This document shows positions 22,926 to 30,547 of a stretch of DNA of 64,000 nucleotides, piece by piece. The position numbers were made by a program, and so were the translations under genes. The notes under the pieces were generated by a model. That model searched no databases. It was given only the letters and a program-made list of their open reading frames with translations, and was not told the DNA's origin. The stretch is from VGBO01 sp964453335. Lineage in GTDB: Bacteria > Actinomycetota > Acidimicrobiia > Acidimicrobiales > CAIXPF01. Location of the stretch: positions 1-64,000 of the forward strand of contig CAYVOK010000004.1 in the NCBI GenBank assembly GCA_964453335.1. The letters run 5' to 3'. The first letter of the stretch is position 1; each line of letters begins with the position of its first letter.

Positions 22926-24298
22926 GACCCGCGAGTCTCGCGCCAGCGGGCCTCGAGTTCCCCCAACGGGGTGGCCGGCGGGGCGCCGTGCCGGTACTCC
23001 TCGAGGATCGCCCGCCATCGGTTGCGCGCGGCGAGACGACCGAGCAACGCGCTGATCCCCCACACGACACGATCGAGGACGACGAAGCTCGTCGGCAGGT
23101 TCAGCCGTTCGACGACGTCGCGGTACGGCCCGCGCACGTCGAGGATCGAGCCGAGCGTGTCGGCGACGAAGGTGCGCGAGTAGACGAACTCCTCGGTGAG
23201 GAAGGGGATGTACGGGGCGCTCACGTACGCGTAGACCGCCGCCGGGTCGAGGCCGTGGTCGGCGGGCAGGAACCCCGCCCGGACCATCTCGCGGACCGTC
23301 CCCTCGGGGTCCGCGGCGAGGAGGGGGTCGATGACCGGCCACAGCGCTGCGACCTCGTCGTCGCTCCACCGCTTCACCATCCCGAAGTCGAGGAAGGTGA
23401 CCGTGCCGTCGTCGTGGAAGCGGTAGTTCCCGGGGTGCGGGTCGCCGTTGAAGATGCGGTGCCGGTAGACGGACTGCTGCGTGAAGCGGAAGAGGACCTC
23501 GGCGGCCCGCTGGCGTGCCTCCTCCGTCGCCCCGGCTTCGAAGTCGGCCCACGCACGGCCGTCGACCCATTCGCTGACGAGCACCCGGTCGGTGCACAGC
23601 TCGGGGACGAGCGCAGGTATCCGGATGAAGGGGTGACCGGCGTAGAGCTCGCCGAAGTGGCGCTGGTTCGCCGCCTCTTTCCGGTAGTCGAGCTCCTCGA
23701 CGATGCGCGCCCGCAGTTCGTCGACCGTCCCGCGCACGTCGAGACCCTTGTACGCGAACGCCGACACCATCTGGTAGAGCACCTCGACGTTCGCGAGGTC
23801 CGCACCGATCGCGTCGGCGACGCCGGGGTACTGGACCTTGACGGCGACGTCGCGACCGTCCCACAGGCGGGCCCGGTGCACCTGCCCGATCGACGCCGCG
23901 GCGACCGGCAACGGCTCCCAGCGGTCGAAGAGCACCGACGGCTCGTCGCCGAGCTCGGTGCGCACGACCTCCTCGGCGAGCGAGGGCGCCATCGGCGGCG
24001 CGTCCGACTGCAGGGTCGCGAGCACCGCCTTGGCCTCCTCCGGGAGCGCCTCGGCGATGAAGGACACGAGTTGCCCGGCCTTCATGGCCGCACCCTTCAT
24101 CTGCCCGAGCTCACGGGCGACGTCGGACGCGCTGCGGATGGCGAAGGTCCGGTCGAGTTCCGCACGCGCCTGCTCGGAGCGGGTGAGGCGACGGCGCACG
24201 ACGTGGGGCAGGAAGGCCCCCGCACGACGTGCGGCGAGCCGCCACAGGCGCAGCGTGCGCCGGAGACGGATCAGGCGACGCCGCACGACGGGACGCAC
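22922..24298 (-). CDS. ABC1/UbiB family atypical kinase
   Basis: About 458 residues of the ABC1/AarF/UbiB protein-kinase-like family. The ABC1-specific KAGQ motif (MKAGQLVSFI), the Ala-rich loop PVAAASIGQVHRARL, VAVKVQYPG, the catalytic-loop-like NGDPHPGNY and the metal-site LDFGMVKRW are all present. Family members support quinone synthesis or lipid homeostasis as ATPases or kinases. The N-terminus is Arg-rich. The start is uncertain: GTG at 24298 overlaps the preceding zinc-finger gene by 28 bp, and a GTG at 24286 also fits. The 3' end overlaps the ProA-like gene. Confidence 0.85.
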   Translation of the reverse strand: MRPVVRRRLIRLRRTLRLWRLAARRAGAFLPHVVRRRLTRSEQARAELDRTFAIRSASDVARELGQMKGAAMKAGQLVSFIAEALPEEAKAVLATLQSDAPPMAPSLAEEVVRTELGDEPSVLFDRWEPLPVAAASIGQVHRARLWDGRDVAVKVQYPGVADAIGADLANVEVLYQMVSAFAYKGLDVRGTVDELRARIVEELDYRKEAANQRHFGELYAGHPFIRIPALVPELCTDRVLVSEWVDGRAWADFEAGATEEARQRAAEVLFRFTQQSVYRHRIFNGDPHPGNYRFHDDGTVTFLDFGMVKRWSDDEVAALWPVIDPLLAADPEGTVREMVRAGFLPADHGLDPAAVYAYVSAPYIPFLTEEFVYSRTFVADTLGSILDVRGPYRDVVERLNLPTSFVVLDRVVWGISALLGRLAARNRWRAILEEYRHGAPPATPLGELEARWRETRGS

Positions 24299-24462
24299 CG
24301 GGACGCCGTCGGATCGGCCTCGAGTGCTGCGTCGGCGATCGATCCGCCGCAGAGCGAGCAGACCCCGTAGGTCCCGGCGTCGAGGCGCTGCATCGCTGCG
24401 TCGATCGCCGCCAGCTCGCGGTCGACGTCGGAGAGCACGGTGGCTGCGTCGTCGTCGGGCAC
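24271..24462 (-). CDS. Short DksA/TraR-type C4 zinc-finger protein
   Basis: A 63-residue protein consisting of a helical stretch (DRELAAIDAAMQRLDAGTYG) and a TraR/DksA finger, CSLCGG...CVPSC. The helix-plus-finger plan is the TraR minimal form that sits in the secondary channel of RNA polymerase. It shares its finger type with the much larger Lys/Ala/Pro protein at 18-19 kb (YGVCVACGQ against YGVCSLCGG). The GTG start has no strong ribosome-binding site. It heads the ABC1/ProA-like transcript. Confidence 0.75.
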   Translation of the reverse strand: MPDDDAATVLSDVDRELAAIDAAMQRLDAGTYGVCSLCGGSIADAALEADPTASRCVPSCGVA

Positions 24463-24521
24463 GGGGAGAATGTAGTGGCGGCGGTCGCGTCACCGGCCGG
24501 ATGCGACGGAGGGCTGCCGGG

Positions 24522-24527
24522 TAACGT
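24522..24527 (+). promoter_or_regulatory. Candidate -10 element for tRNA-Lys
   Basis: TAACGT 36 nt upstream of the mature tRNA 5' end; transcription would begin about 29 nt before the tRNA. Confidence 0.4.
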
Positions 24528-24562
24528 CGGCGCCGACCGGTCCGGGTGGATGGGCCAGTCGG

Positions 24563-24635
24563 GGGCCGCTAGCTCATCGGGTAGAGCAGGGGACTTTTAA
24601 TCCCAAGGTGCCGGGTTCGAGCCCCGGGCGGCCTA
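24563..24635 (+). tRNA. tRNA-Lys (anticodon TTT)
   Basis: A 73-nt cloverleaf. The acceptor stem is GGGCCGC with GCGGCCT (one G-U pair at the end). The D stem is GCTC/GAGC. The anticodon loop CTTTTAA gives anticodon TTT at 24596-24598, and the T arm is CCGGG-TTCGAGC-CCCGG. The discriminator is A, and the following bases are CCG, so the CCA end is not encoded. The first anticodon-stem pair (24589/24605) is a G-A mismatch. The T-stem and loop are canonical. Confidence 0.95.
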
Positions 24636-24672
24636 CCGGACGGGACGGTGGAACGGATCGGGAGGGGACGAT

Positions 24673-25425
24673 ATGACGGTGCTCACGGAGCGACACGGCC
24701 ACATCTTCGTGGTCCGGATGCAGCGACCCGAGAAGCGCAACGCGGTCGACCGGGCGCTCGCGGACGGGATCGAGGAGGCACTCAACACCTTCGAGGACGA
24801 CCCGGATCTGTGGGTCGGCATCATCACGGGGACCGCCGAGGTGTTCTCGGCGGGGACCGACCTCACCCAGCCACGGTCCCCGGCCACCCCGCGCGGCGGC
24901 GAGTACGGGATCATCCGTCGGGATCGACGCAAGCCGATGATCGCCGCGGTCGAGGGGTTCGCGCTCGGCGGCGGCTTCGAGATCGTGCTCGCGTGCGACC
25001 TCGTGGTCGCGTCGACCACTGCACGCTTCGGGCTGCCCGAGGTCGAACGGGGCCTGCTGCCGACGTGCGGCGGGATCTTCCGGTCGGCCCGCGCCCTTCC
25101 GCTCAACATCGCGAAGGAACTGCTCCTCACCGGGGACCGGCTCGATGCCGCACGCGCCGAGGTCCTCGGTCTCGTGAACCGGGTCGTGCCTGCCGGCACG
25201 GCGCTCGAGGGCGCGATGGAGCTCGCCGAACGGATCTGCCGCAACGCCCCGCTCGCGATGCGGGCGTCGATGCACGCGCTCGAGCAGGTGGTCGCTGCCG
25301 ACGACGTCGCTGCCTGGGCGGCGACGGACGAGGCGGCAGCGCAGATCATGGGCAGCCCCGAGGCGAAGGAAGGGACCCGGGCCTTCTTCGAGAAGCGTGC
25401 CCCGGTCTGGGACGGGCTCGCCTGA
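24673..25425 (+). CDS. Enoyl-CoA hydratase/isomerase (crotonase family)
   Basis: A 250-residue crotonase-fold protein. The oxyanion-hole segments are FSAGTDLTQ (about 59-67) and VEGFALGGGFEIVLACDLVVAS. The motif PEVERGLLPTCGG carries the position of the first catalytic Glu of hydratases, and the second position reads Thr-Cys rather than Gly-Glu, so substrate and reaction are uncertain. A strong GGGAGGGGACGAT leader precedes the ATG. It lies 37 bp after the tRNA-Lys gene and may share its transcript. Confidence 0.88.
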   Translation: MTVLTERHGHIFVVRMQRPEKRNAVDRALADGIEEALNTFEDDPDLWVGIITGTAEVFSAGTDLTQPRSPATPRGGEYGIIRRDRRKPMIAAVEGFALGGGFEIVLACDLVVASTTARFGLPEVERGLLPTCGGIFRSARALPLNIAKELLLTGDRLDAARAEVLGLVNRVVPAGTALEGAMELAERICRNAPLAMRASMHALEQVVAADDVAAWAATDEAAAQIMGSPEAKEGTRAFFEKRAPVWDGLA

Positions 25426-25460
25426 CGGCGTCCGAGCCTGCGGGCCGACATCGGCACCGG

Positions 25461-25466
25461 TAGGGT
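25461..25466 (+). promoter_or_regulatory. Candidate -10 element of the peroxiredoxin gene
   Basis: TAGGGT, 60 nt before the chosen ATG at 25527; leader about 53 nt, carrying GAGGTGA as ribosome-binding site. Confidence 0.4.
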
Positions 25467-25526
25467 TGGCCCGCTCGTCCGCGCACCGGCGCGGCGACCC
25501 GACCGGAAATCCACGAGGTGACGACG

Positions 25527-26006
25527 ATGGTTGCTGTTGGCGATCGAATCCCTGATGTCGAAGTGCGCACGATGGGCGCGGAAGGCCCCGTCGCCGTCCA
25601 GACCGGCGAGGTCCTCGGTTCCGGCAAGGTGCTGCTGTTCGCGGTGCCGGGTGCCTTCACGCCCGGCTGCTCGAAGCTCCACATGCCGGGCTACGTGCAG
25701 AACGCCGCAGCGCTGCGCGACAAGGGGATCTCGAAGATCGTGTGCACGGCCGTCAACGACGCGTTCGTGATGGCCGCCTGGGCGGAGCAGCAGGGTGCCG
25801 ACAAGGACATCGTGATGCTGGCCGACGGCAACGGCGCCTTCGCCGAGGCGATGGGTCTCGTCCTCGACGGCAGCGGCATCGGTCTCGGCAAGCGTTCGCA
25901 GCGGTATGCGGCGATCGTCGAGAACGGCGTGATCACCGACCTGTCGGTGGAGCCGAAGCCGGGCGTCGACGTCAGCTCCTGCGACGCGATGATCGCGAAG
26001 CTCTGA
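25527..26006 (+). CDS. Peroxiredoxin, Prx5 type
   Basis: A 159-residue thiol peroxidase. The peroxidatic Cys48 lies in the Prx5 signature PGAFTPGCSKLHMPGY. VCTAVNDAFVMAAWAEQQGA and MLADGNGAFAEAMGL match the Prx5/AhpE-like redoxin line; the second Cys (SSCDAMI) near the C-terminus could be the resolving residue. An alternative GTG start lies at 25518, but GAGGTGA there is better read as the ribosome-binding site for the ATG at 25527. It probably detoxifies peroxides with thioredoxin or mycoredoxin. Confidence 0.92.
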   Translation: MVAVGDRIPDVEVRTMGAEGPVAVQTGEVLGSGKVLLFAVPGAFTPGCSKLHMPGYVQNAAALRDKGISKIVCTAVNDAFVMAAWAEQQGADKDIVMLADGNGAFAEAMGLVLDGSGIGLGKRSQRYAAIVENGVITDLSVEPKPGVDVSSCDAMIAKL

Positions 26007-26031
26007 GCTCCCACCCACGGAGCGTGCACCG

Positions 26032-26796
26032 ATGACCGCCGTACCGAGCGTCGCAGACGTCGTCGCCCGGACGGCTGGTCCGGTGCTGGAGTTCAGCCGC
26101 AGGTGGATGCTGTCGCCCGAGACCGCAGCCCGCAGCGACGCTCTCGGGTTGCCGCCCGGGCGCGGATTCTGGCTCGCCGGCCGCTGCGGTGTGCTCGGTG
26201 ACGTCGACGCCGACGTGATCGCCGCGGCGATCGGCGTGATGCACCCCTCGATGGTCCGTGCGCTCTGGGAAGCGCGCCCGCGCACTCGGCCCGCACTCGC
26301 GTGGAGCGAGGAGTACGCGGCGTGCGCGATGGCGTGGGGCCGGACGGCGCTCGCCGCCATGGACGAGGGGCGTCTCGCGCGGCTCGTCGAACTGTGCGGG
26401 ATCGTGACCGCGGCAGCCCTGCCCGCGACCGGCGCGATCTTCGCCGGGTGGCGCAATCTCGCCGTGCCGTCGGACGATCCGGCCGCGGCGACGGCGCTCG
26501 TGGTCAACGTGCTGCGTGAGCTGCGTGGTGGCGCACATCTGATCGCGCTGCAGGCCGTCGGTCTGCGCCCCGTCGACGCGTTGTTGACCGCCGAGCCACC
26601 ACGCGGCGGACCCGAATGGGCCGATGGTCTCGGCTGGTCGGGTCCCTACGACGACCCCGCGCCACTGCTCGCGGCGCGGGCCCGGGCCGAGGAGCTCACG
26701 TCGCAGTTGTGCGAGCACGCCTACGCAGCGGTGCCCGCCGAGGACCGCACGACCTTCGTCGACCTCGTCGTCGAGGCCCGGGCGACGATCGGCTGA
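26032..26796 (+). CDS. SCO6745-like helical protein (unknown function)
   Basis: A 254-residue, almost wholly helical, Ala-rich protein. The pattern GFWLAGRCGVLGDVDADVIAAAIGVMHPSMV followed later by LRELRGGAHLIALQAVGL and a C-terminal GWSGPYDDP...A.A..LT resembles the actinobacterial SCO6745 family, whose function is not established. A GGAG motif lies 8 nt before the ATG. It follows the peroxiredoxin by 25 bp, probably in one transcript. No transmembrane segment or metal motif is clear. Confidence 0.7.
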   Translation: MTAVPSVADVVARTAGPVLEFSRRWMLSPETAARSDALGLPPGRGFWLAGRCGVLGDVDADVIAAAIGVMHPSMVRALWEARPRTRPALAWSEEYAACAMAWGRTALAAMDEGRLARLVELCGIVTAAALPATGAIFAGWRNLAVPSDDPAAATALVVNVLRELRGGAHLIALQAVGLRPVDALLTAEPPRGGPEWADGLGWSGPYDDPAPLLAARARAEELTSQLCEHAYAAVPAEDRTTFVDLVVEARATIG

Positions 26797-26803
26797 GCCC
26801 CGT

Positions 26804-27505
26804 TCACCGCCCGAGATCGGGCGGGGGTGGTGCAGTGACCTCGAGTGGCTCCCCGGTGACGGGGTGCGGGATCCTGAGGCGTGCGGCGTGCAGTGCCACA
26901 CGCCGAGCCCCGACACCGCCGTAGAGACGGTCGCCGACGATCGGGTTGCCACCACCTGCGAGATGCACCCGCAGCTGGTGCGTCCGACCGGTGTGCGGAC
27001 GACCCTCGACGAGCCACCGCCCCGGCGGGCCGGGTGCGGGGCCGAGCAGACGGAACGAGCTGTGCGCGATCTTCCCGCCGGCCCGCACCGCGCCGTGGCG
27101 GGTGACCCGACCGACCTTGCCGACCGGCGCGAGGTGATCGCGTACCTCCCACGACAGGGGCGGTCGGTCGCCGGTGACGACGGCGACGTAGCCCTTCTCG
27201 ACCGCCCGGTCGGCGAAGGCTGCGCCGACCGCTGCGTTGACGGACCGGTCGATCGTGAACAGCACCAGGCCCGAGGTGTCGACGTCGAGCCGGTGGTGGA
27301 CGCCGACGTAGGGGTCGTCCTCGCCCGCCGCCCGACGGAGTTCGATGACCGCACCGTGCAGATGCGGTCGGGCCGGGTCGGTCGTGGCGTGGGTGGGGAG
27401 CCCCGACGGCTTGTCGACGACGATCAACCAGTCGTCGAGGTGGACGACGCGCACCGGGTCGGGGTGCGCGCGCCGCTCACCCGTGGGACGCGGCCGCCGT
27501 GCCAC
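26804..27505 (-). CDS. RluA-family pseudouridine synthase
   Basis: A 233-residue enzyme converting uridine to pseudouridine in rRNA or tRNA. The catalytic motif HHRLDVDTSGLVLF contains the essential Asp, and the later GRPHTGRTHQLRVHL is the RluA/RsuA-type C-terminal signature. There is no S4 domain, so it belongs with the short RluA/TruC-like forms. The GTG at 27505 is supported by GAGG 6 nt upstream, though this makes it overlap the preceding monooxygenase gene by 29 bp. The RNA target is unknown. Confidence 0.92.
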   Translation of the reverse strand: MARRPRPTGERRAHPDPVRVVHLDDWLIVVDKPSGLPTHATTDPARPHLHGAVIELRRAAGEDDPYVGVHHRLDVDTSGLVLFTIDRSVNAAVGAAFADRAVEKGYVAVVTGDRPPLSWEVRDHLAPVGKVGRVTRHGAVRAGGKIAHSSFRLLGPAPGPPGRWLVEGRPHTGRTHQLRVHLAGGGNPIVGDRLYGGVGARRVALHAARLRIPHPVTGEPLEVTAPPPPDLGR

Positions 27506-27809
27506 CGGCGACCTCGAAGCTCCACAGTTCGGCCGCGGTGCTCACCGGTCCGCCGTGCGCGGCGGGAGCGCTCGCGCCGCGGTGGCCGTGCGCGAACGCC
27601 GGCGATTCGGTCCATGCCCGGAACGCTGCCTCGTCGGCCCAACGCGTCACGACGAGCCACTGGGTGCGGCCGTCCGTCGGACGGAGCAGTTCGAACCCTT
27701 CGAAGCCCGGCTGGCCGTCGACGGCGCCGATGCGCGCGGCGAACCGCCCGGCCAGCTCGTCACCCGAACCCTCGGGCACGGTGATGGCGTTGATCTTGAT
27801 GACGGTCAT
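27477..27809 (-). CDS. MhuD-like antibiotic-biosynthesis-monooxygenase-family haem oxygenase
   Basis: A 110-residue ferredoxin-like ABM protein closely resembling mycobacterial MhuD. The pattern VIKINAITVPEG, GFEGFELLRP and the end WSFEV are shared. The MhuD residues Asn7 and Trp66 are at the same numbers; the haem-ligand His is His74 or His76 here against His75. MhuD breaks haem to release iron without forming CO. The ATG at 27809 begins the conserved domain. If the haem-degrading role holds, this organism has both haem synthesis and breakdown genes in one window. Confidence 0.78.
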   Translation of the reverse strand: MTVIKINAITVPEGSGDELAGRFAARIGAVDGQPGFEGFELLRPTDGRTQWLVVTRWADEAAFRAWTESPAFAHGHRGASAPAAHGGPVSTAAELWSFEVAGGTAAASHG

Positions 27810-27867
27810 GCCGTCATTCTGCGCCGTGACGCAGCCGATGGGCACGTTCGATCGGACCCGGGCCCGG

Positions 27868-28437
27868 TCAGGGGACGACGACGCCCTCGACCTTCGCACC
27901 GCGTGCGTCGACCGGGTCGACCGTGACGTCACCCGGCGCACCCATGGGGCGGGTCCACGCGGCGAACTCGAGGAGCGCGCCGTCGGGGTCGCGGAAGTAG
28001 AACGACCGCACGTACACCCCGGGATGGAACTCCCGGGCGACCGTCATCGGGCTGTCGTCGTGGTCCATGATCGGCGAGACCTCGACGCCGAGCTCCTGCA
28101 GTCTCCGGCGGTACGCCTCGAACTGTTCGAGCGGGACGTTGAAGCTGAGGTGGTTCAGCGAGCCGTGCGCCGTGACGATGTCGCCGCGGCCGGGCAGGGC
28201 CGCCGCCATCGTGACGCCCTCGACGGGGCCGGGCGCGCCGGGGAACCAGAAGAACGCGAGATGGTCACCGTTGCCGATGTCGAAGAAGAAGTGCTGACCT
28301 CCACCGGGGAGGTCGATCGTCTTGGTCAGCGGCATGCCGAGCAGGTCGCGGTAGAAGGCGACCGTGCGCGCCATGTCGCTGCTGACGAGGGCGACGTGGT
28401 GCACGCCCCGGAGGTCGAACACGGTGTTCTGCGCCAT
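27868..28437 (-). CDS. VOC-family (glyoxalase/dioxygenase-fold) protein
   Basis: A 189-residue vicinal-oxygen-chelate protein. Two beta-alpha-beta-beta-beta modules are visible: VHHVALVSSDMARTVAFYRDLLGM and LNHLSFNVP...YFRDPDGALLEFAAW. Metal positions would be His14 (HHVAL), His in NHLSF, and Glu in LLEF. It may be a dioxygenase or lyase; the substrate is unknown. It is leaderless (TAGGGT 6 nt before the ATG) and back-to-back with the crotonase at 28494. Confidence 0.87.
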   Translation of the reverse strand: MAQNTVFDLRGVHHVALVSSDMARTVAFYRDLLGMPLTKTIDLPGGGQHFFFDIGNGDHLAFFWFPGAPGPVEGVTMAAALPGRGDIVTAHGSLNHLSFNVPLEQFEAYRRRLQELGVEVSPIMDHDDSPMTVAREFHPGVYVRSFYFRDPDGALLEFAAWTRPMGAPGDVTVDPVDARGAKVEGVVVP

Positions 28438-28443
28438 TCCGTC

Positions 28444-28449
28444 ACCCTA
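28444..28449 (-). promoter_or_regulatory. Leaderless -10 element of the VOC gene
   Basis: Minus-strand TAGGGT with 6 nt to the ATG at 28437. Confidence 0.6.
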
Positions 28450-28479
28450 GGCGCGGCGTCGCGGAGCGCGTCGGGGCAC

Positions 28480-28485
28480 TACGGT
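28480..28485 (+). promoter_or_regulatory. Leaderless -10 element of the crotonase gene at 28494
   Basis: Plus-strand TACGGT with 8 nt to the ATG at 28494. No ribosome-binding site is present. Confidence 0.55.
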
Positions 28486-28493
28486 CGCCGTCC

Positions 28494-29264
28494 ATGGCCG
28501 TGCAGTTGCATCTCGAGGGCGGCGTCGCGGAGATCGTCCTCGACCGTCCGGACAAGCTGAATGCGTTCGACGAGGCGATGGGCTCCGAGCTCCTCGGCCG
28601 ACTCGCCGAGGTCCGCGCCTCGGGTGCACGGGCGCTCGTCGTCCGTGGCGAGGGACGCGGGTTCTCCGCCGGTCGCGATCTCGAGGGCATGGACCCGACG
28701 CAGGACGCCTCGATCTGGCTCGCCGCGCACGTCGACCCGGTGCTGCTCGGTATCGCGGACCTGCCGATCCCCACGTTCGCGGCGGTGCACGGTCCGGCAC
28801 TCGGTGTGGGGTTCGGCATCGCGTTCGCGTGTGACGTGGTGGTCGCAGCGGAGAACGCGAAGCTCGGTTCGCCGTTCGCGAACATCGGCGCCGTGTTGGA
28901 CTCGGGCGGCCACCACGTGCTCGTGCACCGGATCGGCGCACAGCGTGCGCTCGATCTCATCTACTCGGCGCGTCTCGTCAGCGGTGCCGAGGCGGCGGCC
29001 ATGGGTCTCGTCACCGCCGCCGTGCCGGCCGACGACCTCCTCGCCGACGTGCGCGCCCGGGCGGCCCGGGCGGCGCAGGGGCCGACCGCGGCGTTCGCGC
29101 TGTCGAAGGCGATCGTGCGGCGGATCGCCGAGGAGGGCATCGGCTACTCCGAGGTGCTCCGCGCCGAGGCCGCCGCCCAGGGCGCTGCGTCGCGCACGGC
29201 GGACTACCGCGAGGGCATGACGGCGTTCGTCGAGAAGCGCACGCCCACGTTCCATGGCCGCTGA
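28494..29264 (+). CDS. Enoyl-CoA hydratase/isomerase, PaaG-like
   Basis: A 256-residue crotonase-fold protein. FSAGRDLEGMD and HGPALGVGFGIAFACDVVVAA form the oxyanion-hole elements. The sequence AVLDSGGHHVL places Asp where PaaG-type 1,2-epoxyphenylacetyl-CoA isomerases have their key PDSGG Asp and where ordinary hydratases have Glu. The next gene is PaaI-like, so the pair looks like part of a phenylacetate-type or related CoA-ester pathway. It overlaps that gene by 11 nt. Confidence 0.88.
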   Translation: MAVQLHLEGGVAEIVLDRPDKLNAFDEAMGSELLGRLAEVRASGARALVVRGEGRGFSAGRDLEGMDPTQDASIWLAAHVDPVLLGIADLPIPTFAAVHGPALGVGFGIAFACDVVVAAENAKLGSPFANIGAVLDSGGHHVLVHRIGAQRALDLIYSARLVSGAEAAAMGLVTAAVPADDLLADVRARAARAAQGPTAAFALSKAIVRRIAEEGIGYSEVLRAEAAAQGAASRTADYREGMTAFVEKRTPTFHGR

Positions 29265-29745
29265 GCAGCGCGCACCGGCCGAGGACCCGACGCCGTACCC
29301 GCCCGGTTGCCACGAGCGCCTCGGCGAGTTGTTCCGCGCCGACCCGCACGCCCGGTCGACGGGGATCGAGATCGTCGACTTCGGTCTCGGCTGGTGCGAC
29401 GCACGGGTCGTGACGCTCGAACGGCACGCGAACTTCATCGGACCCGTGCACGGCGGGGTCGTGTTCTCGCTCGCCGACGTGGCGCTGTCGGTCGCGGGGA
29501 ACTCGTGGGGTCGGATCTCGCTCGCGCTGTCGCTCGAGGTGCTGTATGCGAAGGCGACGCGGGTCGGCCAGGACGTGGTCGCCCGGGCGCGCTGTCGCAC
29601 GCGGAGCCGCCGGATCGCTGCGTTCTCGGTCGATGTCGAGGCGGACGGCGTCCTCGTCGCGACGTTGCAGGCCCTCAACTACCGGACCGACGACTGGCAC
29701 CTCGGTGCGGACGCCTGGCCGGAGTCGTGGCGCTCGACGTACTGA
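29254..29745 (+). CDS. PaaI-like hotdog thioesterase
   Basis: A 163-residue hotdog-fold acyl-CoA thioesterase. HANFIGPVHGGVVFSLADVALS (partial: VHGGVVFSLADVAL) carries the catalytic Asp of the PaaI group, and LALSLEVLYAKATRVGQDVVARARC is the second strand pair. PaaI removes stalled hydroxylated CoA esters in phenylacetate breakdown. It overlaps the PaaG-like gene by 11 nt, which supports translation as a unit. The ATG at 29254 gives the usual PaaI length. Confidence 0.9.
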   Translation: MAAEQRAPAEDPTPYPPGCHERLGELFRADPHARSTGIEIVDFGLGWCDARVVTLERHANFIGPVHGGVVFSLADVALSVAGNSWGRISLALSLEVLYAKATRVGQDVVARARCRTRSRRIAAFSVDVEADGVLVATLQALNYRTDDWHLGADAWPESWRSTY

Positions 29746-29781
29746 CCGCCGAGGTCGTCCGACCGGGCCGTCCGGCTCCGA

Positions 29782-29787
29782 TACCCT
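29782..29787 (+). promoter_or_regulatory. Leaderless -10 element of the crotonase gene at 29795
   Basis: TACCCT with 7 nt to the GTG at 29795, in the 49-bp gap after the PaaI-like gene. Confidence 0.55.
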
Positions 29788-29794
29788 CCGCGGG

Positions 29795-30538
29795 GTGATC
29801 CGCAGCACCTCGCACCACGACGGCGCCGTCACGGTGCTGACCGTCGACCGGCCCGACAAGCGCAACGCCCTCGACCTCGACCACTGCGTCGCGCTGCACG
29901 CGGCGCTCGACGACGCGGTCGCAGGCGGTTCCCGGGTCGTGGTGGTGACGGGCGAGGGGACGGCGTTCTGTTCGGGAGCCGACCTGGGCGGTGTGTACGG
30001 CTCGGCGTTCAGGGATGCCCTCTACGGCATGCTCTACCGGTTCTGCGCCGTGCCGGTGCCGGTGATCGCTGCGATCAACGGCCCGGCGATCGGCGCGGGG
30101 ACCCAGCTCGCGCTCGCGTGCGACCTCCGGGTGTGCGACGCGTCGGCCCGGTTCGGTGTGCCGACCGCCAAGCTCGGCCTCGCCGTCGATCCCTGGACGA
30201 TCCGACGACTCGCGACGATCGCCGGCGGCGGCGCGGCGCGCACGCTGCTGATCGGATGCGACGAGCTCGGTGTCGACGCCGCCGAACGCGCCGGCCTCGT
30301 CGACCGACGTGGCACCTTCGAGGACGCGCTCGCGTGGGCGACGACGATCGCTCGGCTCGCACCGCTCACCCTCGCCTACAACAAGCTGGCGCTCGAGCGG
30401 CTCGGCGAACCCGGCCCGCGGCCCGTCGACGACCCCGTCCTGGTGCAGGCGTTCGAGGGCTGCTGGTCGAGCGAGGACTTCGCCGAGGGCCAGGCAGCCT
30501 CACGTGAGAAGCGCCCGCCGGTCTTCCGCGGTCGGTGA
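29795..30538 (+). CDS. Enoyl-CoA hydratase/isomerase (crotonase family)
   Basis: A 247-residue crotonase. VDRPDKRNALDLD, FCSGADLGGVYG and NGPAIGAGTQLALACDLRV are standard. The catalytic-Glu region reads AKLGLAVDPWTI, with Asp rather than Glu, so it may be an isomerase or have lost hydratase activity. The frame opens far upstream, but the GTG at 29795 fits the family N-terminus (VIRSTSHHDGAVTVLTV) and the leaderless -10. It is convergent with the acyl-CoA synthetase gene, 9 bp apart. Confidence 0.88.
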   Translation: MIRSTSHHDGAVTVLTVDRPDKRNALDLDHCVALHAALDDAVAGGSRVVVVTGEGTAFCSGADLGGVYGSAFRDALYGMLYRFCAVPVPVIAAINGPAIGAGTQLALACDLRVCDASARFGVPTAKLGLAVDPWTIRRLATIAGGGAARTLLIGCDELGVDAAERAGLVDRRGTFEDALAWATTIARLAPLTLAYNKLALERLGEPGPRPVDDPVLVQAFEGCWSSEDFAEGQAASREKRPPVFRGR

Positions 30539-30547
30539 CCGACGCGG

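Noticed and set aside
24633..26507. A 624-residue minus-strand open frame opposite the crotonase and peroxiredoxin
   Set aside because: It is antisense to three genes with clear family motifs and the tRNA, and its translation is Arg/Ser/Ala-rich with no domain; typical of high-GC shadow frames.
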